The notes under the pieces are model-generated. The model searched no databases. It was not told the DNA's origin and saw only the letters and a list, made by a program, of their open reading frames with translations. This document shows positions 1-7,152 of a DNA stretch of 46,410 nucleotides, one piece after another. Origin of the DNA: Cellulomonas avistercoris. GTDB taxonomy: Bacteria > Actinomycetota > Actinomycetes > Actinomycetales > Cellulomonadaceae. Where the stretch lies: contig NZ_JACSQV010000003.1 in the NCBI RefSeq assembly GCF_014836445.1, positions 108,729 through 155,138 on the forward strand. Direction: 5' to 3'. Numbering within the stretch: the stretch's first letter is position 1; every line of letters begins with the position of its first letter. Both the position numbers and the translations under genes were made by a program.

Positions 1-2
1 GC

Positions 3-77
3 GGCAACCAGGCCCGCGGCAACGGCAACGAGCCGCAGTGCGTCGGCGTCGTCTGCGGGTCGCGCCCGCAGTCCTGA
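3..77 (+). CDS. C-terminal end of an upstream gene (partial, unknown)
   Basis: The window opens inside a frame that reads 24 residues to a TGA at 75-77. The residues are Gly/Asn-rich and carry two cysteines five apart (CVGVVC), which looks more like the end of a secreted or cell-wall protein than a shadow frame. Too little is present to name a family. The frame could be non-coding, since only 72 bases are visible. Confidence 0.35.
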   Translation, partial: GNQARGNGNEPQCVGVVCGSRPQS

Positions 78-100
78 CGACCGCCCGCAGTCCTGACGAC
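63..100. repeat. Two exact tandem copies of a 19-base unit
   Basis: Positions 63-81 and 82-100 are identical 19-base copies. The first copy contains the stop codon of the partial gene at 3-77, so the duplication repeats the gene's last codons and stop. It looks like a small slippage duplication. Confidence 0.8.
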
Positions 101-123
101 GGGTCGCCGGGGGAGAGCCGGCG

Positions 124-1005
124 TCAGGGCAGGGTCGACAGCAGGCGCTCGCGCAGGGTGTTCGAGCGTGCGGCGTACGCCCGCTGGAGGCGCACGTACT
201 GTGCCTTGCCGTCGACCGTCTCGATCGCGACGGGGTCCAGCCCGTACGGCGTCACGTCGTACGGGCTGGCCCGCATGTCGGTCGTGCGGATCTCGCGCGC
301 CAGCTCGAAGCAGTCGAGCAGCAGGTCACCCGGCACGAGCGGACCGAGCTTGAGGGCCCACTTGTAGAGGTCCATGTTGGCGTGCAGGCAGCCGGGCTGC
401 TCCATCGAGGTCTGCGTCTCCCGCGTCGGCGAGAGCGTGTTGCGGCCCACGGCGTCGGGCGTGAAGAAGCGGAACGCGTCGAAGTGCGTGCAGCGGATGC
501 GGTGCGCCTCGACGACGGCGTCGGTCCCCGCGCCGCCCAGGCGCAGCGGCAGGGGGTGGCGGTGCTCGCCCTCGCGCTCGCGGTAGACCATCGCCCACTC
601 GTGGAGCCCGAAGCACCCCGTGGCGGCCGGGCGGGACGCGGTCGCGGCGAGCAGCCCGGCGACGAACCGCACGGTGTCGCCGCGCGCGGCGAGGAACGCG
701 TCGACGTCCAGCGTCGCCGCCCCCGCGTCGTCCGTCCGGTACCAGCGCCACGATGCGTGCCGAGCGGGACCGTCCTCGCCCGGCGCGAGCGCGACGCCCG
801 CCCCGGGGTGCCACCGGCGCAGCTGTGCGGGCGTCGCCGGGTAGTACTCGAACAGGAAGTCCTCGACCGCGTGCTTCTCGTGCCGCGACCGACGTGCCCG
901 GTGGCCGGCCGTGAGCACGTCGGCGCGCTCGGCGTGCGCCGCGGCGCGGGGGGCCCACGCGGCCGCGTCGAGCACGGTCGGGGCGGCGGGCGGGACGGTC
1001 GGCAC
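124..1005 (-). CDS. 3-methyladenine DNA glycosylase-like protein (actinobacterial family)
   Basis: A 293-residue soluble protein with no signal peptide or membrane segment. It has the conserved blocks of a family that actinobacterial annotations usually call 3-methyladenine DNA glycosylase: HEWAMVYR near the middle, then HFDAFRFFT, EQPGCLHANMDLYKWA and MRASPYDVTPYG. I know of no biochemical proof for that name, so base-excision repair of alkylated DNA is only the conventional assignment. The GTG start at 1005 follows a TACGCT box by six bases, which suggests leaderless translation. It is divergent from pdxH. Confidence 0.65.
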   Translation of the reverse strand: MPTVPPAAPTVLDAAAWAPRAAAHAERADVLTAGHRARRSRHEKHAVEDFLFEYYPATPAQLRRWHPGAGVALAPGEDGPARHASWRWYRTDDAGAATLDVDAFLAARGDTVRFVAGLLAATASRPAATGCFGLHEWAMVYREREGEHRHPLPLRLGGAGTDAVVEAHRIRCTHFDAFRFFTPDAVGRNTLSPTRETQTSMEQPGCLHANMDLYKWALKLGPLVPGDLLLDCFELAREIRTTDMRASPYDVTPYGLDPVAIETVDGKAQYVRLQRAYAARSNTLRERLLSTLP

Positions 1006-1011
1006 CCACCC

Positions 1012-1017
1012 AGCGTA
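1012..1017 (-). promoter_or_regulatory. -10 box of a leaderless gene
   Basis: Read on the minus strand this is TACGCT, six bases before the GTG at 1005. The transcript would begin at or next to the start codon. No Shine-Dalgarno sequence lies in between. Confidence 0.5.
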
Positions 1018-1064
1018 GGTCGCGCGTGGTTGCCTCCGCCCGGCCCGCGCGGCAGGGTGGCGAC

Positions 1065-1709
1065 GTGCGCGAGCTGCTGCGGTCCCTGCCCGCCCTGTCC
1101 GGCGACGCCCCGCCGTTCGACCCGGACACCGCCCCCACCGACCCCCTCGAACTGTTCGCCGCGTGGTTCACCGCGGCTGTCGAGCGCGGCGTGCCCGAGC
1201 CGCACGCGGCGACGCTCGCGACCGCCGACGCCGACGGCCGCCCGTCGGCGCGCGTGCTCGTCCTCAAGGACGTCGGCCCCGAGGGCTTCGCGTTCGCGAC
1301 CGACGCCCGCAGCGCGAAGGCGGCCGACCTGGCGGCGAACCCGCAGGCGGCGCTCGGCTTCTGGTGGCAGCCGCTGGTGCGCCAGGTGCGGGTCGCCGGG
1401 GCCGCCCGGTACCTCGGCGCGGAGGTCTCCGGGGCCGACTACCTCGCACGGTCGCCCGCGTCGCGCGCGGCGGCGGCGGGTGTCCGGCCGGGTGAGCCGC
1501 TGACGTCCGTCGACGACCTGCGGGCGACCATGCGTGACGCGCGTGCCCGCATCGACGCCGACCCGGGCTACGTCCTGCCGACGTGGCAGGCGTGGCTCGT
1601 CGTGCCGCAGGTGCTCGAGTTCTGGCAGGGCAGCGTCGACCGCGCCCACGTCCGGCTGGTCTACCGCCGCACGCGCGACGGCTGGGACCGCGCGCTCGTG
1701 TGGCCCTGA
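1065..1709 (+). CDS. pdxH: Pyridoxine/pyridoxamine 5'-phosphate oxidase
   Basis: FMN-dependent oxidase that makes pyridoxal 5'-phosphate from PNP or PMP in the cytoplasm. About 214 residues, the normal family length. The split-barrel fold is recognisable from ATLATADADGRPSARVLVLKD, FATDARSAKAADLAANPQAAL and the C-terminal dimerisation block VLEFWQGSVDR, ending in the typical basic RRTRDGWDR segment. The frame is open back to a GTG at 1026. I prefer GTG 1065 because AGGG/GGTGG precedes it and the protein then begins at the usual DVRELLRS region. No operon partner is evident: the next gene is 32 bases away and has its own -10 box. Confidence 0.85.
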   Translation: MRELLRSLPALSGDAPPFDPDTAPTDPLELFAAWFTAAVERGVPEPHAATLATADADGRPSARVLVLKDVGPEGFAFATDARSAKAADLAANPQAALGFWWQPLVRQVRVAGAARYLGAEVSGADYLARSPASRAAAAGVRPGEPLTSVDDLRATMRDARARIDADPGYVLPTWQAWLVVPQVLEFWQGSVDRAHVRLVYRRTRDGWDRALVWP

Positions 1710-1727
1710 CCGGCGCCGACGCGGTGC

Positions 1728-1733
1728 TAGGGT
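1728..1733 (+). promoter_or_regulatory. -10 box of the leaderless Cys leader peptide
   Basis: TAGGGT lies seven bases before the ATG at 1741, placing the expected transcription start on or beside the A of the ATG. No recognisable -35 is visible. The arrangement is the usual one for leaderless small ORFs in actinobacteria. Confidence 0.6.
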
Positions 1734-1740
1734 CTGCCGC

Positions 1741-1803
1741 ATGACCACGACCTCCCGCGACGCTCTCGTCGTCGCGTGTCGTGGTTGTCGCTGCTGTCGC
1801 TGA
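1741..1803 (+). CDS. Cysteine-rich leader peptide (attenuator uORF)
   Basis: A 20-residue ORF, MTTTSRDALVVACRGCRCCR, directly followed by TGA. Four of its last eight codons are Cys (codons 13, 16, 18 and 19, at 1777, 1786, 1792 and 1795). The ATG follows a TAGGGT box by seven bases, so it is probably leaderless. Short leaderless ORFs ending in Cys codons are an established class of cysteine-responsive attenuators in mycobacteria. Here the next genes are a polar amino-acid ABC importer whose binding protein resembles FliY/TcyJ. Inference: shortage of charged Cys-tRNA stalls ribosomes near the end of the peptide and changes folding of 1804-1944, raising importer expression. The peptide itself probably has no function. 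Confidence 0.72.
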   Translation: MTTTSRDALVVACRGCRCCR

Positions 1804-1944
1804 CGCAGCCCCCGTCGGACGTCTCCCGTCCGGCCGGCGACCCCCGTCGCCCCCGGTGGCACGAGCCACCCTCCCGTGGTGCTCTCTCCTCATGCCCCTG
1901 CGTGCACCGTCACGCTGTGCAGGCCCGTATCGAAAGGTCCTCCC
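1804..1944 (+). promoter_or_regulatory. Putative attenuator region between leader peptide and importer
   Basis: The 141 bases hold several short perfect hairpins: 1816-1832 (6-bp stem CGGACG/CGTCCG), 1836-1851 (GGCGAC/GTCGCC) and 1855-1870 (GGTGGC/GCCACC). The 3' arm of the last can instead pair CCAC 1866-1869 with GTGG 1876-1879, so the two forms exclude each other. The first hairpin starts 12 bases after the leader stop codon, within the footprint of a ribosome halted there. The importer's AAAGG ribosome site lies at 1933-1937. No U-tract follows the hairpins, so Rho-dependent or translational control is as likely as intrinsic termination. Confidence 0.5.
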
Positions 1945-2727
1945 ATGTCCCGCACCCCCCGCCTCCTCGCCGCCGCTCTCGTCGTCGCCGTCGGGACGCT
2001 GGCCGCGTGCTCGTCCGGCGACCCGGAGCCGAGCGGCGAGGGCACGTCGCAGGCCGGCGTGCTGCGCGTCGGTACCGAGGGCACGTACTCGCCGTTCAGC
2101 TTCCACGACGCCGACGGCGAGCTCACGGGCTACGACGTCGAGGTCATCACGGCCGTCGCGGACGAGCTGGGCCTGGAGGTCGAGTTCTCCGAGACCACGT
2201 GGGACTCGATCTTCGCGGGGCTCGAGGCGGAGCGGTACGACCTCATCGCCAACCAGGTCACGGTCAACGACGAGCGCGCCGAGAAGTACGACCTCAGCGA
2301 GCCGTACACCGTGTCGACGGGCGTCGCGCTGGTCGCCGCCGACGACGACGCCGTGACGTCCCTCGCCGACGTCTCGGGCCTGACTGCCGCGCAGTCCGCG
2401 ACGTCGAACTGGTCGCAGGTCGCCACCGACGCGGGTGCGAAGGTGGAGTCCGTCGAAGGGCTCACGCAGGCGGTCGCGCTGCTGAAGCAGGGCCGCATCG
2501 ACGTGACCTTCAACGACGACCTCGCCGTGCTCGACTACCTCAAGCAGTCCGGGGACACCTCGGTGAAGATCGCCTTCGAGACCGGCGACACCGTCGAGCA
2601 GGCGTTCGCGCTGCGCAAGGGGTCGGACCTCACGGCGCAGGTCGACGAGGCGCTCGCGGCGCTGCGCGCGGACGGCACGCTCGCCGAGATCTCCCAGAAG
2701 TGGTTCGGCCAGGACGTCTCGCAGTGA
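1945..2727 (+). CDS. Amino-acid ABC transporter substrate-binding lipoprotein, probably cystine
   Basis: A 260-residue lipoprotein. It has an N-terminal basic stretch, a hydrophobic segment and a lipobox LAAC at about residues 17-20, followed by a Ser/Gly/Pro linker. The mature part is a periplasmic-binding-protein type 2 fold: VGTEGTYSPFSFHDADG, LTGYDVEV, NQVTVNDERAEKYDLSEPYT, GRIDVTFNDDLAVLDYLKQ and a final DGTLAEISQKWFGQDV. These blocks follow E. coli FliY (TcyJ), the L-cystine-binding protein, more closely than generic glutamine or arginine binders. ATG 1945 is chosen because AAAGG lies seven bases upstream and the signal peptide starts there. It heads a three-gene importer operon behind a Cys-rich leader peptide, which independently suggests cystine or another sulfur amino acid. 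Confidence 0.85.
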   Translation: MSRTPRLLAAALVVAVGTLAACSSGDPEPSGEGTSQAGVLRVGTEGTYSPFSFHDADGELTGYDVEVITAVADELGLEVEFSETTWDSIFAGLEAERYDLIANQVTVNDERAEKYDLSEPYTVSTGVALVAADDDAVTSLADVSGLTAAQSATSNWSQVATDAGAKVESVEGLTQAVALLKQGRIDVTFNDDLAVLDYLKQSGDTSVKIAFETGDTVEQAFALRKGSDLTAQVDEALAALRADGTLAEISQKWFGQDVSQ

Positions 2728-2752
2728 CAGCGGCGGGGCGCGGGGAGGTGGC

Positions 2753-3421
2753 GTGAGCGCGGACACGTGGGACCTGGTCGCGTCCTCGATCGGACCGCTG
2801 CTGTCCGGCGCCGTGCGCGGCACCATCCCGTTGACGCTGATCTCGTTCGTCATCGGGCTGGTGCTCGCGCTCGTCGTCGCCCTCGCCCGGCTGTCGCGCC
2901 GGCGCGTCGTGTCGGGTGCGGCGCGCGTGTACATCTCACTGATCCGCGGCACGCCGCTGCTCGTGCAGCTCTTCATCATCTTCTACGCGCTGCCGTCGCT
3001 GGGGCTGGTCATCGACCCGTTCCCGTCGGCGGTCGTCGCGTTCTCGCTGAACGTCGGCGGGTACGCGGCCGAGACGATCCGTGCCGCGATCCTGTCGGTG
3101 CCCAAGGGGCAGTGGGAGGCGGCCGCGACCATCGGGCTGAACCACACGCTGACGCTGCGGCGGGTGGTGCTCCCGCAGGCCGTGCGCGTCGCCGTGCCGC
3201 CGCTGTCCAACACGTTCATCTCGCTGGTCAAGGACACGTCGCTGGCGTCGACGATCATGGTCACCGAGCTGCTGCGCAAGGCGCAGGAGATCGCGGCGCC
3301 GACGTACGAGTTCATGACGCTGTACTCGCTGGCCGCGGTCATCTACTGGCTCATCTGCCTGGTGCTGTCGACGCTCCAGTCGCGGCTCGAGCGCCGGCTC
3401 GACCGGTTCGTGGCGCACTGA
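2753..3421 (+). CDS. Amino-acid ABC transporter permease (HisMQ/TcyL type)
   Basis: A 222-residue inner-membrane permease of the polar amino-acid uptake family. It has several hydrophobic helices, the early signature RGTIPLTLISF, the block YISLIRGTPLLVQLFIIFYALPSLG, and the ATPase-contacting EAA loop QWEAAATIGLNHTLTLRRVVLPQAVRVAVPPLSN. GTG 2753 follows a strong GGGGAGG site and starts 25 bases after the binding-protein gene. Its stop lies 13 bases before the chosen ATPase start. Only one permease gene is present, so it should act as a homodimer, as TcyL does. Confidence 0.9.
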   Translation: MSADTWDLVASSIGPLLSGAVRGTIPLTLISFVIGLVLALVVALARLSRRRVVSGAARVYISLIRGTPLLVQLFIIFYALPSLGLVIDPFPSAVVAFSLNVGGYAAETIRAAILSVPKGQWEAAATIGLNHTLTLRRVVLPQAVRVAVPPLSNTFISLVKDTSLASTIMVTELLRKAQEIAAPTYEFMTLYSLAAVIYWLICLVLSTLQSRLERRLDRFVAH

Positions 3422-3434
3422 CGTGGGAGACGTG

Positions 3435-4220
3435 ATGACGACGAGCGACGCGACCACCCCGACGGACACCCGTCCCCTGGTGGAGGTCCACGGCCTGCAC
3501 AAGTCCTTCGGTGGCCTGCACGTGCTGCGCGGCATCGACCTGGGCGTCGACCGCGGCAGCGTCACGGTGCTGATCGGCCCGTCCGGGTCCGGCAAGACGA
3601 CGCTGCTGCGCTGCCTCAACTCGCTCGAGGTCCCCGAGGCGGGCACCGTGCGCGTCGACGACGTCGCGATCGACTTCACGCGTCGGCCGGCGGCGGGCGA
3701 CCTGCGGCGCCTGCGTGCGACGTCGGGCATGGTCTTCCAGTCCCACCAGCTGTTCCCGCACCGCACCGCGCTGCAGAACGTCACCGAGGGCCCGCTGTAC
3801 GCGCAGCGTCGCCCCGCCGCCGAGGTGAGGGCCGAGGCGACCGCGCTGCTGGCCAAGGTGGGCCTGGCCGACAAGGCCGACGCGTACCCGCACGAGCTGT
3901 CGGGCGGCCAGCAGCAGCGCGTGGGCATCGCCCGCGCGCTCGCGCTGCGGCCCCGGCTGCTGCTGTTCGACGAGCCCACGTCGGCTCTCGACCCCGAGAC
4001 GGTGGGGGAGGTGCTCGCGGTCATGCGGGACCTGGCCGCCGAGGGCTGGACGATGGTCGTCGTGACGCACGAGATCCGGTTCGCGCGGCAGGTGGCCGAC
4101 CACGTCGTGTTCATGGACGGCGGCGTCGTCGTCGAGGAGGGGCGCCCCGACGACGTGCTGGGCGACCCGCGGCACGAGCGCACGCGCCGCTTCCTGCAGC
4201 GGATCCTCGACCCGCTGTGA
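3435..4220 (+). CDS. Amino-acid ABC transporter ATP-binding protein
   Basis: A cytoplasmic ATPase of about 261 residues that powers the importer. Walker A is GPSGSGKTT, the Q-loop region reads MVFQSHQLFPH, the ABC signature is LSGGQQQRVGIARAL, Walker B is LLLFDEPTSALDPE, and the H-loop is VVVTHEI. These are typical of the GlnQ/TcyN family. GTGs at 3423 and 3432 are also in frame. ATG 3435 is preferred because GGGAGA at 3425-3430 sits just upstream, although the spacing is short. It completes the binding protein-permease-ATPase operon. Confidence 0.92.
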   Translation: MTTSDATTPTDTRPLVEVHGLHKSFGGLHVLRGIDLGVDRGSVTVLIGPSGSGKTTLLRCLNSLEVPEAGTVRVDDVAIDFTRRPAAGDLRRLRATSGMVFQSHQLFPHRTALQNVTEGPLYAQRRPAAEVRAEATALLAKVGLADKADAYPHELSGGQQQRVGIARALALRPRLLLFDEPTSALDPETVGEVLAVMRDLAAEGWTMVVVTHEIRFARQVADHVVFMDGGVVVEEGRPDDVLGDPRHERTRRFLQRILDPL

Positions 4221-4226
4221 GCGTGC

Positions 4227-5345
4227 TCAGGCCGGGCGCTCGACCTCGCTGACAGGCCTCCCGGGCGCGGCGGCAGCCTCGTCGCCCGCCCCGCGCGCCG
4301 CCCCGCGGCGGGCGGGGAGCACGTCCGGCGCGACGTCGGCGGCGCGCACCGACACCGTGTGCAGCAGCAGCTCGAGCGGCCCCCGGCCGAGCGTCGCGCG
4401 CCACACCCAGCACAGCGCGAGCGTCCCGAGCAGGAACGCGAGCCAGCTAGCCGGGGTCGGCGCCCAGACGACGTCGTCGCCCAGCACGGCGATCACCAGC
4501 AGCTGGCCGGTGTAGGCGGTGAGCGCGAGCGCGCCCGTCGCCGACAGCGGTGCGAGCGCCCGCGGCCACCGCGTCCCCACGGCGAGGCAGACGGCCAGCA
4601 CCAGCAGGCACGTGCCGGTGTTCCCGGCGACCTCGAAGAACGTGGACGAGTGGGGCTCGGCCGTCGTGAGCTCGGTGACCCGCCCCAGCACGAGCCGCGC
4701 GGCCCACGCCCCGCCGTGGCCGAGCGCGACGAGCGAGACGCCCCAGGCCGCGAGGGCCGCGTGCGTGCGGGCGGCGCGCAGGTCGCTGCGACCGACCGCG
4801 AGCCCGACGAGCACGTACGCGATCCACACGACCGCGGGGTAGTAGTCGCCCACCAGCACGGCGAGCAGGTCGAGGGGACGAGCGTCGGCCACCTCGACGT
4901 GGGGCGCGACCAGCTGGCGCACCACGGGCCCGAGCAGCGCGACGACGACGGCCGCGACGACCAGTGCCCAGCGGGGCCACCGCAGGACGGCGACCCCCGC
5001 GGCGAAGAGGGCCGCGTAGACCACGAGGATCACCACGACGGGCGTCTCCAGGAGCACGAGCAGCGTGCCCATGACCACGAGCAGCACGGCCCGCACGAGG
5101 ATCCGCAGCCGCGCCTGGACCAGGCGCGTGCCGTCCACGGGGTCGTCGCCGCCGGACAGCAGCGCGAGCCCCACGCCGGCCAGCAGCACGAAGAGCGCCG
5201 AGGGCCGACCGTCCGCGAGCTGCGACCAGCCGCCGGGCGGGAACGCGCGGTCGGGGTCGTCGAGCCCGACGTGCGCGGTCACCATGCCGAGCACGGCCAG
5301 ACCACGGGCGGTGTCCACCCCGACGATGCGTCGCACCCTGGGCAT
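4227..5345 (-). CDS. Multi-pass membrane protein, HGSNAT/DUF418-type acyltransferase-like
   Basis: About 372 residues with roughly ten hydrophobic helices. The start RRIVGVDTARGLAVLGMVTAHVG is the mark of the heparan-alpha-glucosaminide N-acetyltransferase-like / DUF418 superfamily, whose members may move acyl groups across the membrane. The substrate cannot be told from sequence. The C-terminal tail is basic and Ala-rich. The frame is open to 5390, but ATG 5345 is preferred because GGGGGA lies eight bases upstream. It is convergent with the ABC operon (six bases between stops) and divergent from the methyltransferase. Confidence 0.7.
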   Translation of the reverse strand: MPRVRRIVGVDTARGLAVLGMVTAHVGLDDPDRAFPPGGWSQLADGRPSALFVLLAGVGLALLSGGDDPVDGTRLVQARLRILVRAVLLVVMGTLLVLLETPVVVILVVYAALFAAGVAVLRWPRWALVVAAVVVALLGPVVRQLVAPHVEVADARPLDLLAVLVGDYYPAVVWIAYVLVGLAVGRSDLRAARTHAALAAWGVSLVALGHGGAWAARLVLGRVTELTTAEPHSSTFFEVAGNTGTCLLVLAVCLAVGTRWPRALAPLSATGALALTAYTGQLLVIAVLGDDVVWAPTPASWLAFLLGTLALCWVWRATLGRGPLELLLHTVSVRAADVAPDVLPARRGAARGAGDEAAAAPGRPVSEVERPA

Positions 5346-5437
5346 GCTAGACGTCCCCCGGGCCTGCGGCGCGGTGCTGCTTCTCGACATGTGAACTCAG
5401 CCGTCCCGGGTGTTGGTCAGACGGGGAACCGCGTGCC

Positions 5438-5443
5438 TACAGT
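5438..5443 (+). promoter_or_regulatory. -10 box of a leaderless methyltransferase gene
   Basis: TACAGT ends five bases before the GTG at 5449. A possible -35 TTGGTC lies at 5413-5418, 19 bases upstream of it. No ribosome-binding site intervenes. Confidence 0.5.
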
Positions 5444-5448
5444 GCGTG

Positions 5449-6267
5449 GTGACCACGCGGACCCACGACGTCTACACGCACGGCCACCACGAGAGCGTGC
5501 TGCGCTCGCACCGGTGGCGCACGGCGGAGAACTCCGCCGGCTACCTGCTGCCCGCGCTCGAGCCCGGGCAGCGGCTGCTCGACGTCGGGTGCGGTCCCGG
5601 CACGGTGACGGTGGACCTCGCGTCCCGCGTCGCGCCGGGCGAGGTCGTCGGCGTGGACCGCTCCGCCGCCGTGCTCGCGGTGGCCACGGAGCACGCCGCG
5701 GAGAAGGGCGCGGACAACGTGCGCTTCGAGGTCGGTGACGCGTACGCGCTGGAGTTCGAGGACGACACGTTCGACGTGGTGCACGCCCACCAGGTGCTGC
5801 AGCACCTCACCGACCCCGTCGCGGCGCTCCGCGAGATGCGCCGGGTCACGCGACCGGGTGGCGTCGTGGCCGTGCGGGACGCCGACTACGCGGGCATGAC
5901 GTGGTACCCGCCGCACCCCGGGCTCGACGAGTGGCAGGAGCTGTACCACGAGGTGACGCAGGCCAACGGGGCCGAGGCGGACGCCGGACGCCGTCTGCTG
6001 TCGTGGGTCCGCGAGGCCGGCTTCGACCCCGCCGGCGTCGCGCCGGGCGCGGGCGTGTGGTGCTACGCGACCCCCGAGGACCGCACGTGGTGGGCAGGCC
6101 TGTGGGCCGACCGGTGCGTGGCCTCGAACTTCGCCGTCCAGGCGATGGAGCACCACCTCGCCGACGAGGTGGCGCTCGAGCTGCTCGCCGACGCGTGGCG
6201 CGAGTGGGGCACGTCGCCCGACGGCTGGTTCCTCGTGCCGCACGGCGAGGTGCTCGCGCGCGCCTGA
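5449..6267 (+). CDS. Class I SAM-dependent methyltransferase (UbiE-like)
   Basis: About 272 residues, soluble. Motif I is LLDVGCGPGTVTVDLA, followed by the acidic ribose-binding VVGVDRS, then DAYALEFEDDTFDVVHAHQVLQHL and RVTRPGGVVAVRDADY. It belongs to the Methyltransf_11/25 group, whose members modify quinones, sterols or small metabolites. Nothing nearby fixes the acceptor. The C-terminal part (TWWAGLWADR, DGWFLVPHGEVLAR) matches a subfamily common in actinomycetes. GTG 5449 is chosen because it sits just after a TACAGT -10 box, indicating a leaderless message, and because the conserved THDVYTHGHHESVLRSHRWRT opening begins there. Confidence 0.82.
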   Translation: MTTRTHDVYTHGHHESVLRSHRWRTAENSAGYLLPALEPGQRLLDVGCGPGTVTVDLASRVAPGEVVGVDRSAAVLAVATEHAAEKGADNVRFEVGDAYALEFEDDTFDVVHAHQVLQHLTDPVAALREMRRVTRPGGVVAVRDADYAGMTWYPPHPGLDEWQELYHEVTQANGAEADAGRRLLSWVREAGFDPAGVAPGAGVWCYATPEDRTWWAGLWADRCVASNFAVQAMEHHLADEVALELLADAWREWGTSPDGWFLVPHGEVLARA

Positions 6268-6284
6268 CGCGGCCGCGGGGGACC

Positions 6285-6290
6285 TAGGCT
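6285..6290 (+). promoter_or_regulatory. -10 box of a leaderless FAH-family gene
   Basis: TAGGCT lies six bases before GTG 6297. There is no Shine-Dalgarno sequence, so the message is probably leaderless. Confidence 0.55.
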
Positions 6291-6296
6291 GGACCC

Positions 6297-7085
6297 GTGC
6301 GCATCGCCAGGTTCACCAACGGTTCCGACCCCCGCTACGCGCTCGTCGAGGGCGAGCCCGGTCACGAGGAGCTCGTCGTCATCACGGGCGACCCCATCTA
6401 CACGCCGGTGCAGCCGACCGGCGAGCGGGTCCGGCTCGACGACGACGGCGTGCGCCTGCTGGCGCCCGTCATCCCGCGCTCCAAGATCGTCGGCGTGGGC
6501 CGCAACTACGCCGCGCACGCGGCCGAGCACGGCAACGACGTCCCGACGTCGCCCCTGCTGTTCCTCAAGCCCAACACCTCGGTCATCGGCCCGGACGACC
6601 CGATCGTGCTGCCCGACTGGACCGAGCACGTCGAGCACGAGGCCGAGCTGGCCGTCGTCATCGGCAAGGTCACCAAGGACGTCAGCCCCGAGCGTGCGCT
6701 GCACCACGTCTTCGGCTATACCGTCGCCAACGACGTCACGGCGCGCGACATCCAGCGCTCCGACGCCCAGTGGACGCGCGCCAAGGGCTTCGACACGTCG
6801 TGCCCCATCGGCCCGTGGATCGTGCCGGGCCTCGACGTCGACGACCTGCCGGTCACGGCCCGGGTCAACGGTGAGCCGCGTCAGGACGGGCGCACGTCGC
6901 AGATGGTCTTCGACGTCGCGTACCTCGTGTCGTACGTGTCCGAGGTGTTCACGCTGCTGCCCGGCGACGTGATCCTCACCGGGACACCGGCGGGCGTGGG
7001 GCGCATCGAGCACCGCGACGTCGTCGAGGTCGAGGTCGGGGAGATCGGGGTCCTGCGCAACCCTGTGGTGCGCCGGACCCCGTAG
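6297..7085 (+). CDS. Fumarylacetoacetate hydrolase family protein
   Basis: A 262-residue cytoplasmic enzyme. The FAH fold signature is clear: KIVGVGRNYAAHAAEHG, LFLKPNTSVIG, the metal-binding EHEAELAVVIGK (two Glu), GYTVANDVTARDIQ (metal-binding Asp), and GDVILTGTPAGVGRI. Members hydrolyse or decarboxylate 2,4-diketo acids (fumarylpyruvate, oxaloacetate, HHDD). Actinobacterial copies near gltX are usually annotated only at family level and I cannot assign a substrate. The GTG start is leaderless by position. The gene stands alone between the methyltransferase and the symporter. Confidence 0.88.
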   Translation: MRIARFTNGSDPRYALVEGEPGHEELVVITGDPIYTPVQPTGERVRLDDDGVRLLAPVIPRSKIVGVGRNYAAHAAEHGNDVPTSPLLFLKPNTSVIGPDDPIVLPDWTEHVEHEAELAVVIGKVTKDVSPERALHHVFGYTVANDVTARDIQRSDAQWTRAKGFDTSCPIGPWIVPGLDVDDLPVTARVNGEPRQDGRTSQMVFDVAYLVSYVSEVFTLLPGDVILTGTPAGVGRIEHRDVVEVEVGEIGVLRNPVVRRTP

Positions 7086-7111
7086 CCGTCGCCGCAGGCG
7101 GCCCGCGCCCC

Positions 7112-7117
7112 TACGCT
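7112..7117 (+). promoter_or_regulatory. -10 box for the symporter gene
   Basis: TACGCT lies 35 bases before ATG 7153, with a G-rich ribosome site (GGGGGGC) between them. This is a conventional leadered promoter, unlike the leaderless genes beside it. I do not see a convincing -35. Confidence 0.4.
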
Positions 7118-7152
7118 CGGCCTCACAGGACCGGCGGACCGGGGGGCACGGC

